Origin: JBCCFW01 sp039029535
GTDB lineage: Bacteria; Acidobacteriota; JBCCFW01
DNA: 58,535 nucleotides
NCBI GenBank assembly: GCA_039029535.1
Contig: JBCCFW010000026.1
Span: 1-58,535, forward strand
Reading direction: 5' to 3'
The first letter of the stretch is position 1; every line of letters begins with the position of its first letter. Below, one piece after another: positions 16,722 to 25,433 of the stretch. The translations under genes were made by a program, and so were the position numbers. The notes under the pieces are model-generated. The model saw only the letters and a list, made by a program, of their open reading frames with translations. It ran no database searches and was not told where the DNA came from.

Positions 16722-18170
16722 ATGAGCCCAGCCGTCGTCACCCGCTTCGTCCTCGCCACGCTCGTGGCCCTCACCCTCCTCCCGGGCTCGAGCGCCCGGG
16801 CCCAGACCGACTGGACCGGATTCGTCGGCTGCGAGTGCCTCACGCCCCCCACCAACGCGGGGCAGGTCCTCGTCTTCAAGCTCTCGGCCGGCCTCCCGAC
16901 TCAGCCCGACGTGATCTTCAACCAGGCGGAGATGTCGGGCGGCTCGAGCATCGGCGGCGTGACCTACAACGGCACCGAGCTCGCGTTCTCGGGCGGCAAC
17001 TTCACCGAGCCCGAGCTGCCCACCGACCGGGTGGTGAGCATCGCGACCCTCCCCGGTCACGTCATGCTCGACTCGGGCGATCCGGCCGAGGCCAACCTCG
17101 GCATCACCACGCCCCAGGTGGTCGGCGCCCTCGCCGGTCACCTCGGACCGGTCGTGGAGAGCGGTGAGTCGCACCCACTGGTGACCTGGACGCCGCTCCA
17201 ACAGGTCGACCCGGCAGGGGGAGGCTGTGCGACCAGCGGAGCCAGCGCGCCCGACTTCATCCTCGGGTACAACGTCTACCGGCTCCCCATCGCCGGCTAC
17301 CCGAAGCCGTCGCTCGAGCAGTTCCGAGTCGAAGGCACGGTGCAGTTCGTCGGCCTGGATGCCCTCGACTTCGAGATCCGCGACGACGACGGGACCGCCT
17401 CCGACCTCGACTCGAGCGACGGTCTGAGCCTGCGCAACCCCGACGGTCAGCCGAACACGAGAGACGAGGTGCTCGTCTTCGAGGATCGCAGCACGCCCCT
17501 CCAGGGCATCTGGTGGTACCGCGTGCAGCCGGTGGTGCGCAGCGATCCGTCCTGGTTCGACGGCGGGCTCTCGGCCGGTGAGGTCCCGGCCGTTCGTCAC
17601 GACCTCGACATGGACGGGATCCTCGAGATCGTCGACATCGGCGACGACGGCTTCTTCGAGTTCATCGATCCCTCGGACAAGGGGCTGGGTCTCACCCACG
17701 GAGGCGAGATCCTCTCCTCACCCCTGCCCGGCGGCTGGCGTCCCTTCCCCGGAACGATGACCTGTCCCGAGGTGCAAGGCGTGCCGGCGGTCGAGACGTT
17801 CTGCGACGACACGATCGACAACGATCAGGACGGGCTCACCGACTGCGACGACCCCGACTGTGTCGCCGAGCTGCCCTGCGACGAACCCGAGATCGTCATC
17901 GGGACGCCCGACTCCGGCCGCGTGGTCATCGGCTGGGACGAGACCAACGGGCGGGGCCCCTGGGAGGTCGTCGTGGGCAACCTCGCCAACCTGCTCCGAA
18001 CGCGTGGCTACGACCACCGCATCACGGCCTGCGCGATCTTCGAGAAGAGCTACGAGTTGGCACCGGATCCGGACGACTGCTACTACCTGCTCGGCTGGCA
18101 GGGTCAGGACGACTACGGACGCGATGGCTCCGGGGCGATGCGACCGCCGTCCCCCACGCCCTGTCCCTGA
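16722..18170 (+). CDS. Secreted Cys-rich protein, paralogue 2
   Basis: A 482-residue protein parallel to the preceding gene: signal peptide (ALTLLPGSSARAQ), mature start TDWTGFVGCEC, then ILGYNVYRLPIAGYPKPSLE, GIWWYRVQPVVR, EILSSPLPGGWRPFPG, an Asp-rich FCDDTIDNDQDGLTDCDDPDC region and GWDETNG, all in the same order and spacing as paralogue 1. The two clearly arose by tandem duplication and have since diverged in most other positions. No enzymatic motif is seen; a surface or extracellular role is inferred from the signal peptide and disulfide potential. A strong inverted repeat follows the gene. Confidence 0.8.
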   Translation: MSPAVVTRFVLATLVALTLLPGSSARAQTDWTGFVGCECLTPPTNAGQVLVFKLSAGLPTQPDVIFNQAEMSGGSSIGGVTYNGTELAFSGGNFTEPELPTDRVVSIATLPGHVMLDSGDPAEANLGITTPQVVGALAGHLGPVVESGESHPLVTWTPLQQVDPAGGGCATSGASAPDFILGYNVYRLPIAGYPKPSLEQFRVEGTVQFVGLDALDFEIRDDDGTASDLDSSDGLSLRNPDGQPNTRDEVLVFEDRSTPLQGIWWYRVQPVVRSDPSWFDGGLSAGEVPAVRHDLDMDGILEIVDIGDDGFFEFIDPSDKGLGLTHGGEILSSPLPGGWRPFPGTMTCPEVQGVPAVETFCDDTIDNDQDGLTDCDDPDCVAELPCDEPEIVIGTPDSGRVVIGWDETNGRGPWEVVVGNLANLLRTRGYDHRITACAIFEKSYELAPDPDDCYYLLGWQGQDDYGRDGSGAMRPPSPTPCP

Positions 18171-18179
18171 CGAGAGTCC

Positions 18180-18305
18180 GAACGAGGCGGTGGTTCCGCA
18201 AGCGTGCGTGACCACGCGGCATCAGGGGTCCAGGGCTCTAGGTGGGAGAGAGCCCTGAAGAAGAAAGAACCGCCGGGACCAGCCGCCTCGTTCTCCCGCT
18301 CGTTT
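18180..18305 (+). terminator. Compound hairpin terminator after the paralogue pair
   Basis: An outer stem GAACGAGGCGG (18180-18190) pairs exactly with CCGCCTCGTTC (18283-18293). Inside it is a second hairpin, AGGGCTCT/AGAGCCCT (18232-18256). The outer stem is followed by a short C/T run and then CGTTTTAG on the plus strand. The large loop is unusual for a simple terminator; it could also be a structured RNA. Confidence 0.45.
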
Positions 18306-18550
18306 TAGTTGCGAGACAACCGGCCCCGACGGGGGTAGTCAGCTCCCTCCCGTAGCGCTAGCCATGCTGACTGCTTCTTCAAGTAGCAGGAGACGTGCCA
18401 GCTCGTTTTCCAGCCGGAAATGGCCTTTTTCCGGGCGCGAGGGGTCAGAACCCGAGAAAGCGGTGGCTGACCCCCGGGTGCGCGACCCCGGGGGCGGGGC
18501 TCAAGCACCGAATCGTCTCGAATCTGGTCACTTCCCGCCCTGGCGGGGTC
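18306..18550. other. Non-coding gap with several small inverted repeats
   Basis: No credible gene is seen. The stretch holds CCGGAAA/TTTCCGG (18414-18434) with a 7-base loop, a CCCCGGG-rich palindromic region near 18482-18505, and CCCGCC-ct-GGCGGG just past the stop of the reversed permease gene. One or more may terminate that operon on the minus strand. Nothing else recognisable. Confidence 0.4.
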
Positions 18551-19753
18551 TCACTCGGCCCGGAGGGCCTCGACTGGATCGAGCTCGGCGGCACGACGTG
18601 CTGGCAAGACTCCGGAGAGGAGACCGACGAGCACGCTGATCACCAGAGCAGCCACGACGAAGTGATGGGGCACGACCACCGGCAACCCCGGGACCACCAA
18701 CGCGAGCAGGCGTGCCAGTCCCAAGCCGACCCCGACCCCGAGGGCGCCTCCGAAGGCGGACAAGATGATGGCCTCGCCGAGAAACAGCAGGAGAACCTGA
18801 GTCCCGGTCGCCCCGAGCGCCTTGGCCAAGCCGATCTCGGCGGTCCGCTCGTGGACGGAGATCCACATCATCGTGAGGATGCCCAGGGCGCCGACCACCA
18901 GCGAGATGCCCGCGATCCCACCGATGGCGATGGAGACGACCCCCAGCACGTTGTCGAGGACGTCGAGCATGGCCGTCTGCGAGATGACGTTGAAGTCCTC
19001 CTCGCCGTCGTGACGCTCGAGCATGGTCTTGGTGATCGTGTCGATCACCACGCTCTCCGACAGCAGTTTCTTGAAGCGGATGTCGATCGAGATGAGACCG
19101 TCCTGGTCGAAGATCTGTGCGGCCGACGCCACCGGCACGTAGGCACAGTCGTCCATGTCGTTGCCGAGGAACTGACCGACCGGCTTCATGATGCCGACGA
19201 CCAGGAAGCGACGCCCGCCGATGCGCACGTGACGTCCCAGGGCGTTCTCCTCGCCGAAGAGCTCGCGCTTGAGCTTGGGTCCGAGCACCGTCACCGACGA
19301 GGGGCGACGCCAGTCGCCCGGCGGCAAGAAGCGACCGAGGCCAACTTGGAACGTCCACACCTCCGGCACCTTGTCGTTGGTTCCGAAGATGAAGACGCTA
19401 CGCCCCCGCTCGCCGGCCTGCACCCGGGCGCTGCCGACGATGACGGGGACGAGGTCCTCGACCACCCACAGCCGCTCGATGGCCTCGGCATCGCCCAGGG
19501 TGAGCTTGCGGGTGGTGCCGGCCAGGGCGCCCGGTGAGCCCGAGGTCTGCAGCTTGCCCGGCGCCACGGAGACGATGTTGGTGCCGAACTGCGTGAACGA
19601 GCCGAGGATGAAGCTCCGCACGCCCTCACCGATCGAGGTCAGCAGGATGACCGAGCTGATCCCGATGAGGATGCCGAGCATCGTCAGCACGCTCCGCAAG
19701 CGGTTCGCGACGATGGAGGACAGCCCGAGTCGGACCTGGTCGGCGAAGCGCAT
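18551..19753 (-). CDS. MacB-type ABC permease (second permease of the operon)
   Basis: A 400-residue FtsX-family permease. The start MRFADQVRLGLSSIVANRLRS leads into the first membrane segment SVLTMLGILIGISSVILLTS, a large periplasmic domain (about residues 45-270), then three more segments with the coupling motif VHERTAEIGLAKALGATGTQ. The end LLSGVLPARRAAELDPVEALR is the classical MacB permease ending. It follows a close relative (19759-20967) with its ATG 5 bases past that gene's stop; a TTG start at 19762 would overlap. The two consecutive permeases probably form a heterodimer driven by the single ATPase encoded upstream. Confidence 0.88.
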   Translation of the reverse strand: MRFADQVRLGLSSIVANRLRSVLTMLGILIGISSVILLTSIGEGVRSFILGSFTQFGTNIVSVAPGKLQTSGSPGALAGTTRKLTLGDAEAIERLWVVEDLVPVIVGSARVQAGERGRSVFIFGTNDKVPEVWTFQVGLGRFLPPGDWRRPSSVTVLGPKLKRELFGEENALGRHVRIGGRRFLVVGIMKPVGQFLGNDMDDCAYVPVASAAQIFDQDGLISIDIRFKKLLSESVVIDTITKTMLERHDGEEDFNVISQTAMLDVLDNVLGVVSIAIGGIAGISLVVGALGILTMMWISVHERTAEIGLAKALGATGTQVLLLFLGEAIILSAFGGALGVGVGLGLARLLALVVPGLPVVVPHHFVVAALVISVLVGLLSGVLPARRAAELDPVEALRAE

Positions 19754-19758
19754 CGTGC

Positions 19759-20967
19759 TCAATGTCCTCGTGCCAGGGCGTCGACGGGATCGAGAGCCGC
19801 GGCCCGTCGCGCCGGCAAGACGCCGAACACCACTCCCACCACGCTCGAGGTCAGCAAGGCCGCGAGCACCGCCCAGGTCGGTGCCTCGATCTCGATCTTC
19901 GGCCAGACCAGGCCGACGACGAACGCGAGCGTCTCCCCCAGCAGGAGCCCCAGCACGCCGCCGACGAACGCGAGCAAGGCGGCCTCTGCGAGGAAGGCGA
20001 CGACCACCTGTCGATCGGTCGCGCCCAACGCCTTGAGCAAGCCCACCTCGCCGGTCCGCTCGGTCACCGACACGAGCATGACGTTCATGATCGCGATGCC
20101 CGCCACCCCCAGGGAGATGGCCGCGATGCCGGCGATGGCGGCGGTGAGCACTCGCAGGATGTCGTCGAAGGTCGAGATCACCGCGTCCTGAGTGACGACG
20201 GTGACGTCCTCTTCACCGTGACGATCGGTGAGCACCTCGACCACGGCCTCGGAGGTGGCGTCGAGGGACGAGCGGTTGCGGACCTCGATGAGGACGCGGA
20301 ACAACGTGGTCTGATCGAAGATCCGCATGGCACGGACCACCGGGACCTCGACGATCTCGTCCATGTCGAGACCCAGCGACATGCCACGCGGCGCGAGCAC
20401 GCCGATCACGCGGAAGCGCTCCTCCCCGAGGTGGAGGATCTTCCCCAGCGGGTTCTCCTCCGGGAACAGCTCGCGCTGGACGTTGCAGCCGATCACGCAG
20501 ACCCGCGGACCTCGACCCGCCATGGTTTCGGGAAGAAAGCGACCGATGTTGAGCTCGAGCTGTCGGATCTCTCGCATCTCGCCGGTCGTGCCGACCACGG
20601 TGAGCTGACGGATGCGATCGCCTCGACGCGCGGTGGCCTCCCCCATGGCGATGGGTGCCGCCCGTCGGATGCTCGGCACGCGACGCCGCAGCGCCTCGAC
20701 GTCGTCGAGGGTCAAGTCGTTGGGCACCCCGCCCCAGAGCGGCGCCATGCCACCGGTGGTCTCGGTCTTGCCCGGGAAGACGATGAGCAGGTTGGTGCCC
20801 AGCGAGGTGAACTCGCCGATCACGTAGCGGCGCGCGCCCTCCCCGAGCCCCGTCAGCAACACGACCGACGCGACGCCGATGCTCATGCCCAGCAGCGACA
20901 GCACGCTGCGGAGTGGATGACCGAACAGCGCTCCTCCCGAGAAGCGCAGGAGGTCGCCGAGGCTCAT
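19759..20967 (-). CDS. MacB-type ABC permease (first permease of the operon)
   Basis: A 402-residue FtsX-family permease with four membrane segments: one near residues 17-40 (SVLSLLGMSIGVASVVLLTG) and three after about residue 275. The periplasmic MacB_PCD domain lies between. The coupling motif is VTERTGEVGLLKALGATDRQ and the C-terminus is VVFGVLPARRAAALDPVDALA. ATG 20967 overlaps the TGA of the ATPase gene (ATGA), proving the close operon arrangement; a longer in-frame extension upstream runs antisense-like through the ATPase gene and is not coding. It is similar throughout to the following permease and arose with it by duplication. Confidence 0.88.
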   Translation of the reverse strand: MSLGDLLRFSGGALFGHPLRSVLSLLGMSIGVASVVLLTGLGEGARRYVIGEFTSLGTNLLIVFPGKTETTGGMAPLWGGVPNDLTLDDVEALRRRVPSIRRAAPIAMGEATARRGDRIRQLTVVGTTGEMREIRQLELNIGRFLPETMAGRGPRVCVIGCNVQRELFPEENPLGKILHLGEERFRVIGVLAPRGMSLGLDMDEIVEVPVVRAMRIFDQTTLFRVLIEVRNRSSLDATSEAVVEVLTDRHGEEDVTVVTQDAVISTFDDILRVLTAAIAGIAAISLGVAGIAIMNVMLVSVTERTGEVGLLKALGATDRQVVVAFLAEAALLAFVGGVLGLLLGETLAFVVGLVWPKIEIEAPTWAVLAALLTSSVVGVVFGVLPARRAAALDPVDALARGH

Positions 20968-21656
20968 CCGGCCCGAGCCTCCTCGTTCATCTCGTCCGAC
21001 ACGATGGCGCCGTCGGCGAGACGCACGAGACGACGGCAGCGTCGCCCGAGGTCGTCGTCGTGGGTGACGACGATGAGCGTGAGACCTTCGCGGTTGAGAC
21101 GCTCGAGCAGGGCGACGATCTCGGCCCCCGACTTGCTGTCGAGGTTCCCGGTGGGCTCGTCGGCGAGGAGGATCTTCGGCTGCATGACCACCGCCCTCGC
21201 GATGGCCACGCGCTGACGCTCGCCGCCCGACATCTGACGGGGACGATGGTCGGCGCGGTGTGACAGTCCGACCTGCTCGAGCGCGGCGGCGATCCGACGC
21301 TTCCGTTCCTTCGGCGCGAGACCGGCGAAGGCCATGGGGAGATCGACGTTGCCCTCGGCGGTGAGCCGCGGCACGAGATGAAACGACTGGAACACGAAGC
21401 CGATCTCGCGACCCCGCACCCGCGACAGCTCGCTCCCCGAGAGACGCGAGACGTCCCGACCACCGAGCTCGTAGCTCCCGGCGGTGGGTCGATCGAGACA
21501 ACCGAGGACGTTGAGCATCGTGGACTTGCCCGAGCCCGACGGCCCCATGATGGCCACGTGCTCGCCGGCCTCCACCATGAGGTCGACCCCTCGCAGGGCG
21601 GAGACGACCTGGTCGCCGACCTGGAAGTCCCGGCGAATCCCGGTCAGGCGGATCAC
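20964..21656 (-). CDS. MacB/LolD-type ABC ATPase
   Basis: A 230-residue ATPase starting with GTG at 21656, which overlaps the adaptor stop (GTGA). Walker A is GPSGSGKST, the signature is MSGGERQR, Walker B is ILLADEPTGNLDSKSG, and the H-loop is VVTHDDDLG. GFVFQSFHLVPRLTAEGNV is typical of the MacB group. The operon order adaptor-ATPase-permease-permease identifies it as a MacAB-like transporter split into separate ATPase and permease chains. Such systems export lipids, peptides, siderophores or macrolide-like molecules through the envelope with an outer-membrane channel; the substrate here is unknown. Confidence 0.92.
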   Translation of the reverse strand: MIRLTGIRRDFQVGDQVVSALRGVDLMVEAGEHVAIMGPSGSGKSTMLNVLGCLDRPTAGSYELGGRDVSRLSGSELSRVRGREIGFVFQSFHLVPRLTAEGNVDLPMAFAGLAPKERKRRIAAALEQVGLSHRADHRPRQMSGGERQRVAIARAVVMQPKILLADEPTGNLDSKSGAEIVALLERLNREGLTLIVVTHDDDLGRRCRRLVRLADGAIVSDEMNEEARAG

Positions 21657-22804
21657 GAGGCGTCGCTCTCCGTCACCTCGACGAACGCCCCTTCGACGAC
21701 CTCGGCTCGATCCAGTGAGACCACCACGGGCAAGCCTTCTTGCAAGCCCGAAACGACCTCGACGAACTGCCAGTTGCGCAGCCCGGTCTCCACCGGCTTC
21801 TCGACGAGGTGCTCGCCCTCCACCGCCAGCACCTTCCCACCCTCGAGCAGGGCGTAGCTGGGCACGCGGAGAACGGCGTCACGATGCGCGAGGATGATCT
21901 CGACGTCGGCGGTGGTCCCGGGCAAGAGGCGCCCGACCAGCGGATGGGGCTCGAGGTCGACCTCCACCTCGAAGGTGCGGTTCTGGTCGACCGCGTCCTC
22001 CACGTAGGGAGCGATCCGAACGATGCGTCCCGAGAGGCTCTCGCCGGGATGAGGGTCGAGCGTGAGGCGCACGCGCTGCCCGACCTCGACCTTGCCGAGG
22101 TCGACCTCGTCGAGCGGTGCCGACACGTAGATGGCGTCGGGATCGAGCAGGTCGATGACCGAGGGCAAGCTCATCCCGGGCGTCCCCGGCGTGACGTACT
22201 CGCCGAGCTCGACACGGAGCTCAGCGACCACGCCGGAGAACGGCGCGAGCAGCCGGGTCTTGTCGAGAGCGGTGCGCGCGACGTCGAGGGCGGCCTCGGT
22301 CTCGAGCACGCGCGCCCGAGCAGCCTGGCAGGTCGCCGCGGTGACATCGCGACGGCTCGTGGCCTGCTCGACCGCGTCCTCCGAGACCACGTTGCGTCGC
22401 GAGAGCGCCAGGGTGCGGTCGAGATCGCGTCGGGCCTGCTCCGCGGCGAGGCAGGCTTCCTCGCGGGTGGACCGCGCGGCTTGCACGGCCCGCTCCTGGA
22501 GCTTCACCTGGGCCCGATGCTCCTCGTCGCCCAAGCGGAGGAGCAGGTCGCCCGCCGCCACCCGGTCGCCCTCACGCGCCGGCAGCTCGACCACGCGTCC
22601 ACCGACCTCCGTCGAGATGCCGGCCCGGCGTCGACTCTTGACGGTGCCGGCCTTCGAGTTGGTCACCGTCTCCTCGACCAGGCCGCGGTCGACTCGATGG
22701 ACGGTGACGGGCACGGGCTCCGGCGCGAGCCAGGTCAGCCTCAGCCCCCATCCCACGAGGGCGAGCAAGGCGAGCACGACGACGAGCCGAAGGGCGGTGC
22801 GCAT
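21653..22804 (-). CDS. HlyD/MacA-family periplasmic adaptor
   Basis: A 383-residue membrane-fusion protein with a single N-terminal anchor (LRLVVVLALLALVGWGLRLTW). The barrel-sandwich half-motif VGGRVVELPAREGDRVAAGDLLLRL is followed by a helical hairpin (about residues 95-190) rich in Arg, Glu and Ala, the second half-motif APFSGVVAELRVELGEYVTPG, and beta-barrel and membrane-proximal domains (VSAPLDEVDLGKVEVGQRV, RVPSYALLEGGKVLAVEG). ATG 22804 is preferred over an upstream in-frame start because GGGAGGA precedes it and the anchor begins there. It is the first gene of the MacAB-like operon and connects the ABC permease to an outer-membrane factor not encoded here. Confidence 0.9.
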   Translation of the reverse strand: MRTALRLVVVLALLALVGWGLRLTWLAPEPVPVTVHRVDRGLVEETVTNSKAGTVKSRRRAGISTEVGGRVVELPAREGDRVAAGDLLLRLGDEEHRAQVKLQERAVQAARSTREEACLAAEQARRDLDRTLALSRRNVVSEDAVEQATSRRDVTAATCQAARARVLETEAALDVARTALDKTRLLAPFSGVVAELRVELGEYVTPGTPGMSLPSVIDLLDPDAIYVSAPLDEVDLGKVEVGQRVRLTLDPHPGESLSGRIVRIAPYVEDAVDQNRTFEVEVDLEPHPLVGRLLPGTTADVEIILAHRDAVLRVPSYALLEGGKVLAVEGEHLVEKPVETGLRNWQFVEVVSGLQEGLPVVVSLDRAEVVEGAFVEVTESDAS

Positions 22805-22982
22805 CGACGGGGGGTCCTCCCGGCGGTGGAGCCCCACGACGGGTCTCCGAATTCAGATGCTAATCCCCGACCCCGGCCCCGAGATGACCGCCGTCACGTT
22901 CGCGATCGACCCGATGCATCCCACTGCGACCCCACGGGACCTGACGGGGCCCCGGGTTCATGCCAAGATCCGCGTCGGGTGA

Positions 22983-24284
22983 GTGGTGCTGCCGAGGGTT
23001 CGCCCGCGGCGGCGTCGCGAGGCTCGAGTTCTGCCCCTCTCCCGCACCCTCCTCCCGGCAGCGCCCCTCCTGGGGACTCTCGTGCTGCTGTCGACCTCGC
23101 CGGGCCGTCTCGCGGCCTGGAGCGGTGGCGACGCCGGGCGCACCTGGCTCCCCCTGCTCGCCGCGGGTGCGTGGCTGCTTCCCCTGTTGGTGGCCCCCCT
23201 GGCCTGGCGCCACGGTCGCAGCCGCCTCGTCCACCTCGCCCTCGTGCAGTCGGGTCTGGCCTGGGCGATCACCCAGGCGCCCTGGTTCTCATGGACCCAG
23301 GAACCGAGCGCGACGAGCCTGGCGCTCGTTCTCCCCCTGCTGGTCGGCCTGTTGGCGGCCACCCGCGAGCTGCCCCTGCTGAGCTGGCGGGGTCTGGTCC
23401 GGACCGGCTGGCTCGTGGGTGCCCTGCTGCTGGTCGGCTCCGTCCTCGGCGATCACCCGCGGCTCGCGCTGCTGGGCCTGAGTGAGGGAGGCCTGGCGCT
23501 CGCTCGTCTCGATCCCCTCGTCGCGTTGTCCTGGACGGCGTTGGCCCTCGGCGGCCTGGCCGCCCTGCGTGCCCTCACCCATCGACGACGGCCCGAGGCC
23601 GAGGCCGGCCCGACTCTCGTGCTGACGATGCTGGCGGGCTGGTGCGCGCTAGCCGTGCCGGCGATCGCGCCGGAAGGGACCTGGGCGGTCGGCAGTCAGC
23701 TCTTCCTCCTCAGCGGGACCTGGGCCCTGGGCTTCGGCCTCCACGACCTGAGCTGGCGTCGCAGCCACCTCGACCCTCTCACCGGCCTGCTCAGCCGGCA
23801 GGGTCTCGAGGAAGGGCTCGCCCAGCTCGGACGACGACACGCCATCGCGGTCGTCGACCTCGACCACTTCAAGAAGGTCAACGACCGCCACGGGCACGAG
23901 GCGGGCGACCGGGTCCTCCAGGCGGTCGCCGGCGTGTTGCGCGGCTGTCCACGAGGCCGGGCCTACCGCGCCGGCGGCGAGGAGTTCGTCCTGCTCTTCC
24001 CCGGGCTCGACGTCGAGCAGGCCTTGCCGCTGGTCGAGCAGCTCCGTGGCGAGGTCAAGGCCCTCAGAGTCGCGATCCCGCGGCTCCCTGGTCGCAAGCG
24101 TCAACCGGCGCCGCTCAAGGTGAGCTTCAGCGCCGGCCTGGCGAGCGGCACCGGTCGTCCGGACGGCCCGGCGGTCCTCGCGGCCGCCGACGAGGCCCTG
24201 CTCCGGGCCAAGCGCGCCGGTCGCGATCAAGTCGCGCTCGAACGTCGCTCGAAGCCACGGCGACGCGAGCGCAAGACCGCCTGA
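22983..24284 (+). CDS. Membrane diguanylate cyclase (GGDEF)
   Basis: A 433-residue protein. Residues about 20-255 contain seven or eight Leu/Ala/Trp-rich membrane segments; the C-terminal GGDEF domain starts near residue 260 (HLDPLTGLLSRQGLEEG). It has VVDLDHFKKVNDRHGHEAGD for substrate and metal binding and the active-site loop AGGEEF, a functional GGDEF variant. It should make cyclic di-GMP from two GTP. The product-inhibition I-site (RxxD five residues before GGEEF) is absent: the sequence there is RGRAYR. The start is GTG, with only weak ribosome-site support. The HDOD gene follows on the same strand after 98 bases. Confidence 0.85.
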   Translation: MVLPRVRPRRRREARVLPLSRTLLPAAPLLGTLVLLSTSPGRLAAWSGGDAGRTWLPLLAAGAWLLPLLVAPLAWRHGRSRLVHLALVQSGLAWAITQAPWFSWTQEPSATSLALVLPLLVGLLAATRELPLLSWRGLVRTGWLVGALLLVGSVLGDHPRLALLGLSEGGLALARLDPLVALSWTALALGGLAALRALTHRRRPEAEAGPTLVLTMLAGWCALAVPAIAPEGTWAVGSQLFLLSGTWALGFGLHDLSWRRSHLDPLTGLLSRQGLEEGLAQLGRRHAIAVVDLDHFKKVNDRHGHEAGDRVLQAVAGVLRGCPRGRAYRAGGEEFVLLFPGLDVEQALPLVEQLRGEVKALRVAIPRLPGRKRQPAPLKVSFSAGLASGTGRPDGPAVLAAADEALLRAKRAGRDQVALERRSKPRRRERKTA

Positions 24285-24382
24285 GCGCAGGGGTCGGAAC
24301 CTCAAGACGGCCCCGAGGCGCACCGATAGTCCGGCCACGGCGACAGGCGCGAGGGAACGCCGAAGCGCTGAGGAGGACTGAC

Positions 24383-25252
24383 GTGCAAACCCTTGCGGAC
24401 AAGCGGCCCCTGGCCAAAGGAAGCGCGGCCTGGCGCCAGGCCGTACTGAGCCGACTCACTCGCGGTGAGGTCGAGCTGCCCATGGTCCCCACGGTGGCCA
24501 CCAAGGTGAACGCCCTGGTGTCCTCCCAGAGCGCGACCATCGTCGAGCTGACCGAGGTGGTCTCGAGGGACCAGGTCGTCGCCTCCCAGCTCCTCAAGCT
24601 CGCGAACACGATGATGTTCGCCGCCAAGGGCGAGACCACCAGCCTCAACAAGGCCATCGTGCGTCTCGGGTTCGGCGAGGTCCGGACCCTCGTCACCAGC
24701 CTCACCCTCGCCTCGTCCATGGCCGACGAGCGGATCTACGGCGACCGAGGACGTCAGCTTCAGGAGCACTCGCTCGGCGTCGCCTATGCCGCCCGTGCCG
24801 TGGCCGAAAAGTTACGAGAGGATCCCCACGAGGCCTTCGTGTGCGGGCTCTTCCACGACATCGGGAAGATGGTCCTCTACAAGATCGCCTGGGAGGTGGA
24901 GCGCGCGACCGGCCACGAGCCGGGCGAGGGTGAGCTCGAGCAGCTCCTCGAGCGCTACCACGCCTCTGCCGGGGGCCTCATGCTCCGCCGCTGGAAGCTC
25001 CCCGAGCGCGTGGAGGACGCCGTCCTGCATCACCACGAGCCCGGGCGCGCCCAGGCCGCGCCAGCCCTGGCCCGGGTCGTCCAGTCCGCCGACCAGCTCT
25101 GCCATCGACTGGGACTGGGGGTTCTCACCGAGCCCCAGGAAGGACCCGATCCCGAGCTCGTCGAGCACGGTCTCGACGCGGCCTGGCAGGAGGAGCAAGA
25201 GGGCCTCCTACCCGAGGTCGTGGCCGCCGCGATGAGCGCTCTCTCGGTCTGA
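24383..25252 (+). CDS. HDOD-domain signalling protein
   Basis: A 289-residue single-domain HDOD protein. The family start LPMVPTVATKVNALVSSQSA is followed by VVSRDQVVASQLLKLANTMMF and IVRLGFGEVRTLVTSLTLAS. The HD-like core FVCGLFHDIGKMVLYKIAWE keeps His-Asp, and later HHHEP is also present. HDOD proteins act in signal transduction, often near cyclic-di-GMP enzymes, without proven catalysis. GTG 24383 has AGGAGG eight bases upstream, a strong ribosome site that decides the start. A frame extending back to 23642 overlaps the GGDEF gene and is not coding. Confidence 0.88.
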   Translation: MQTLADKRPLAKGSAAWRQAVLSRLTRGEVELPMVPTVATKVNALVSSQSATIVELTEVVSRDQVVASQLLKLANTMMFAAKGETTSLNKAIVRLGFGEVRTLVTSLTLASSMADERIYGDRGRQLQEHSLGVAYAARAVAEKLREDPHEAFVCGLFHDIGKMVLYKIAWEVERATGHEPGEGELEQLLERYHASAGGLMLRRWKLPERVEDAVLHHHEPGRAQAAPALARVVQSADQLCHRLGLGVLTEPQEGPDPELVEHGLDAAWQEEQEGLLPEVVAAAMSALSV

Positions 25253-25433
25253 GCCAGACTCTGTCCCCCGTCGATCCAGGGGGCCCGACAGGAGGCGAGA
25301 AAAGAGGCTCGTGGCGACTTGCCGCACCATCAGGCGGGCACTACGATGCTTCTTGGGTTCGATGAACACGGTGGTGAATGACGCCACCGCTCACTTCGTC
25401 CTCCGATCGAGTCATCTGACGGAAGGACAAGGC

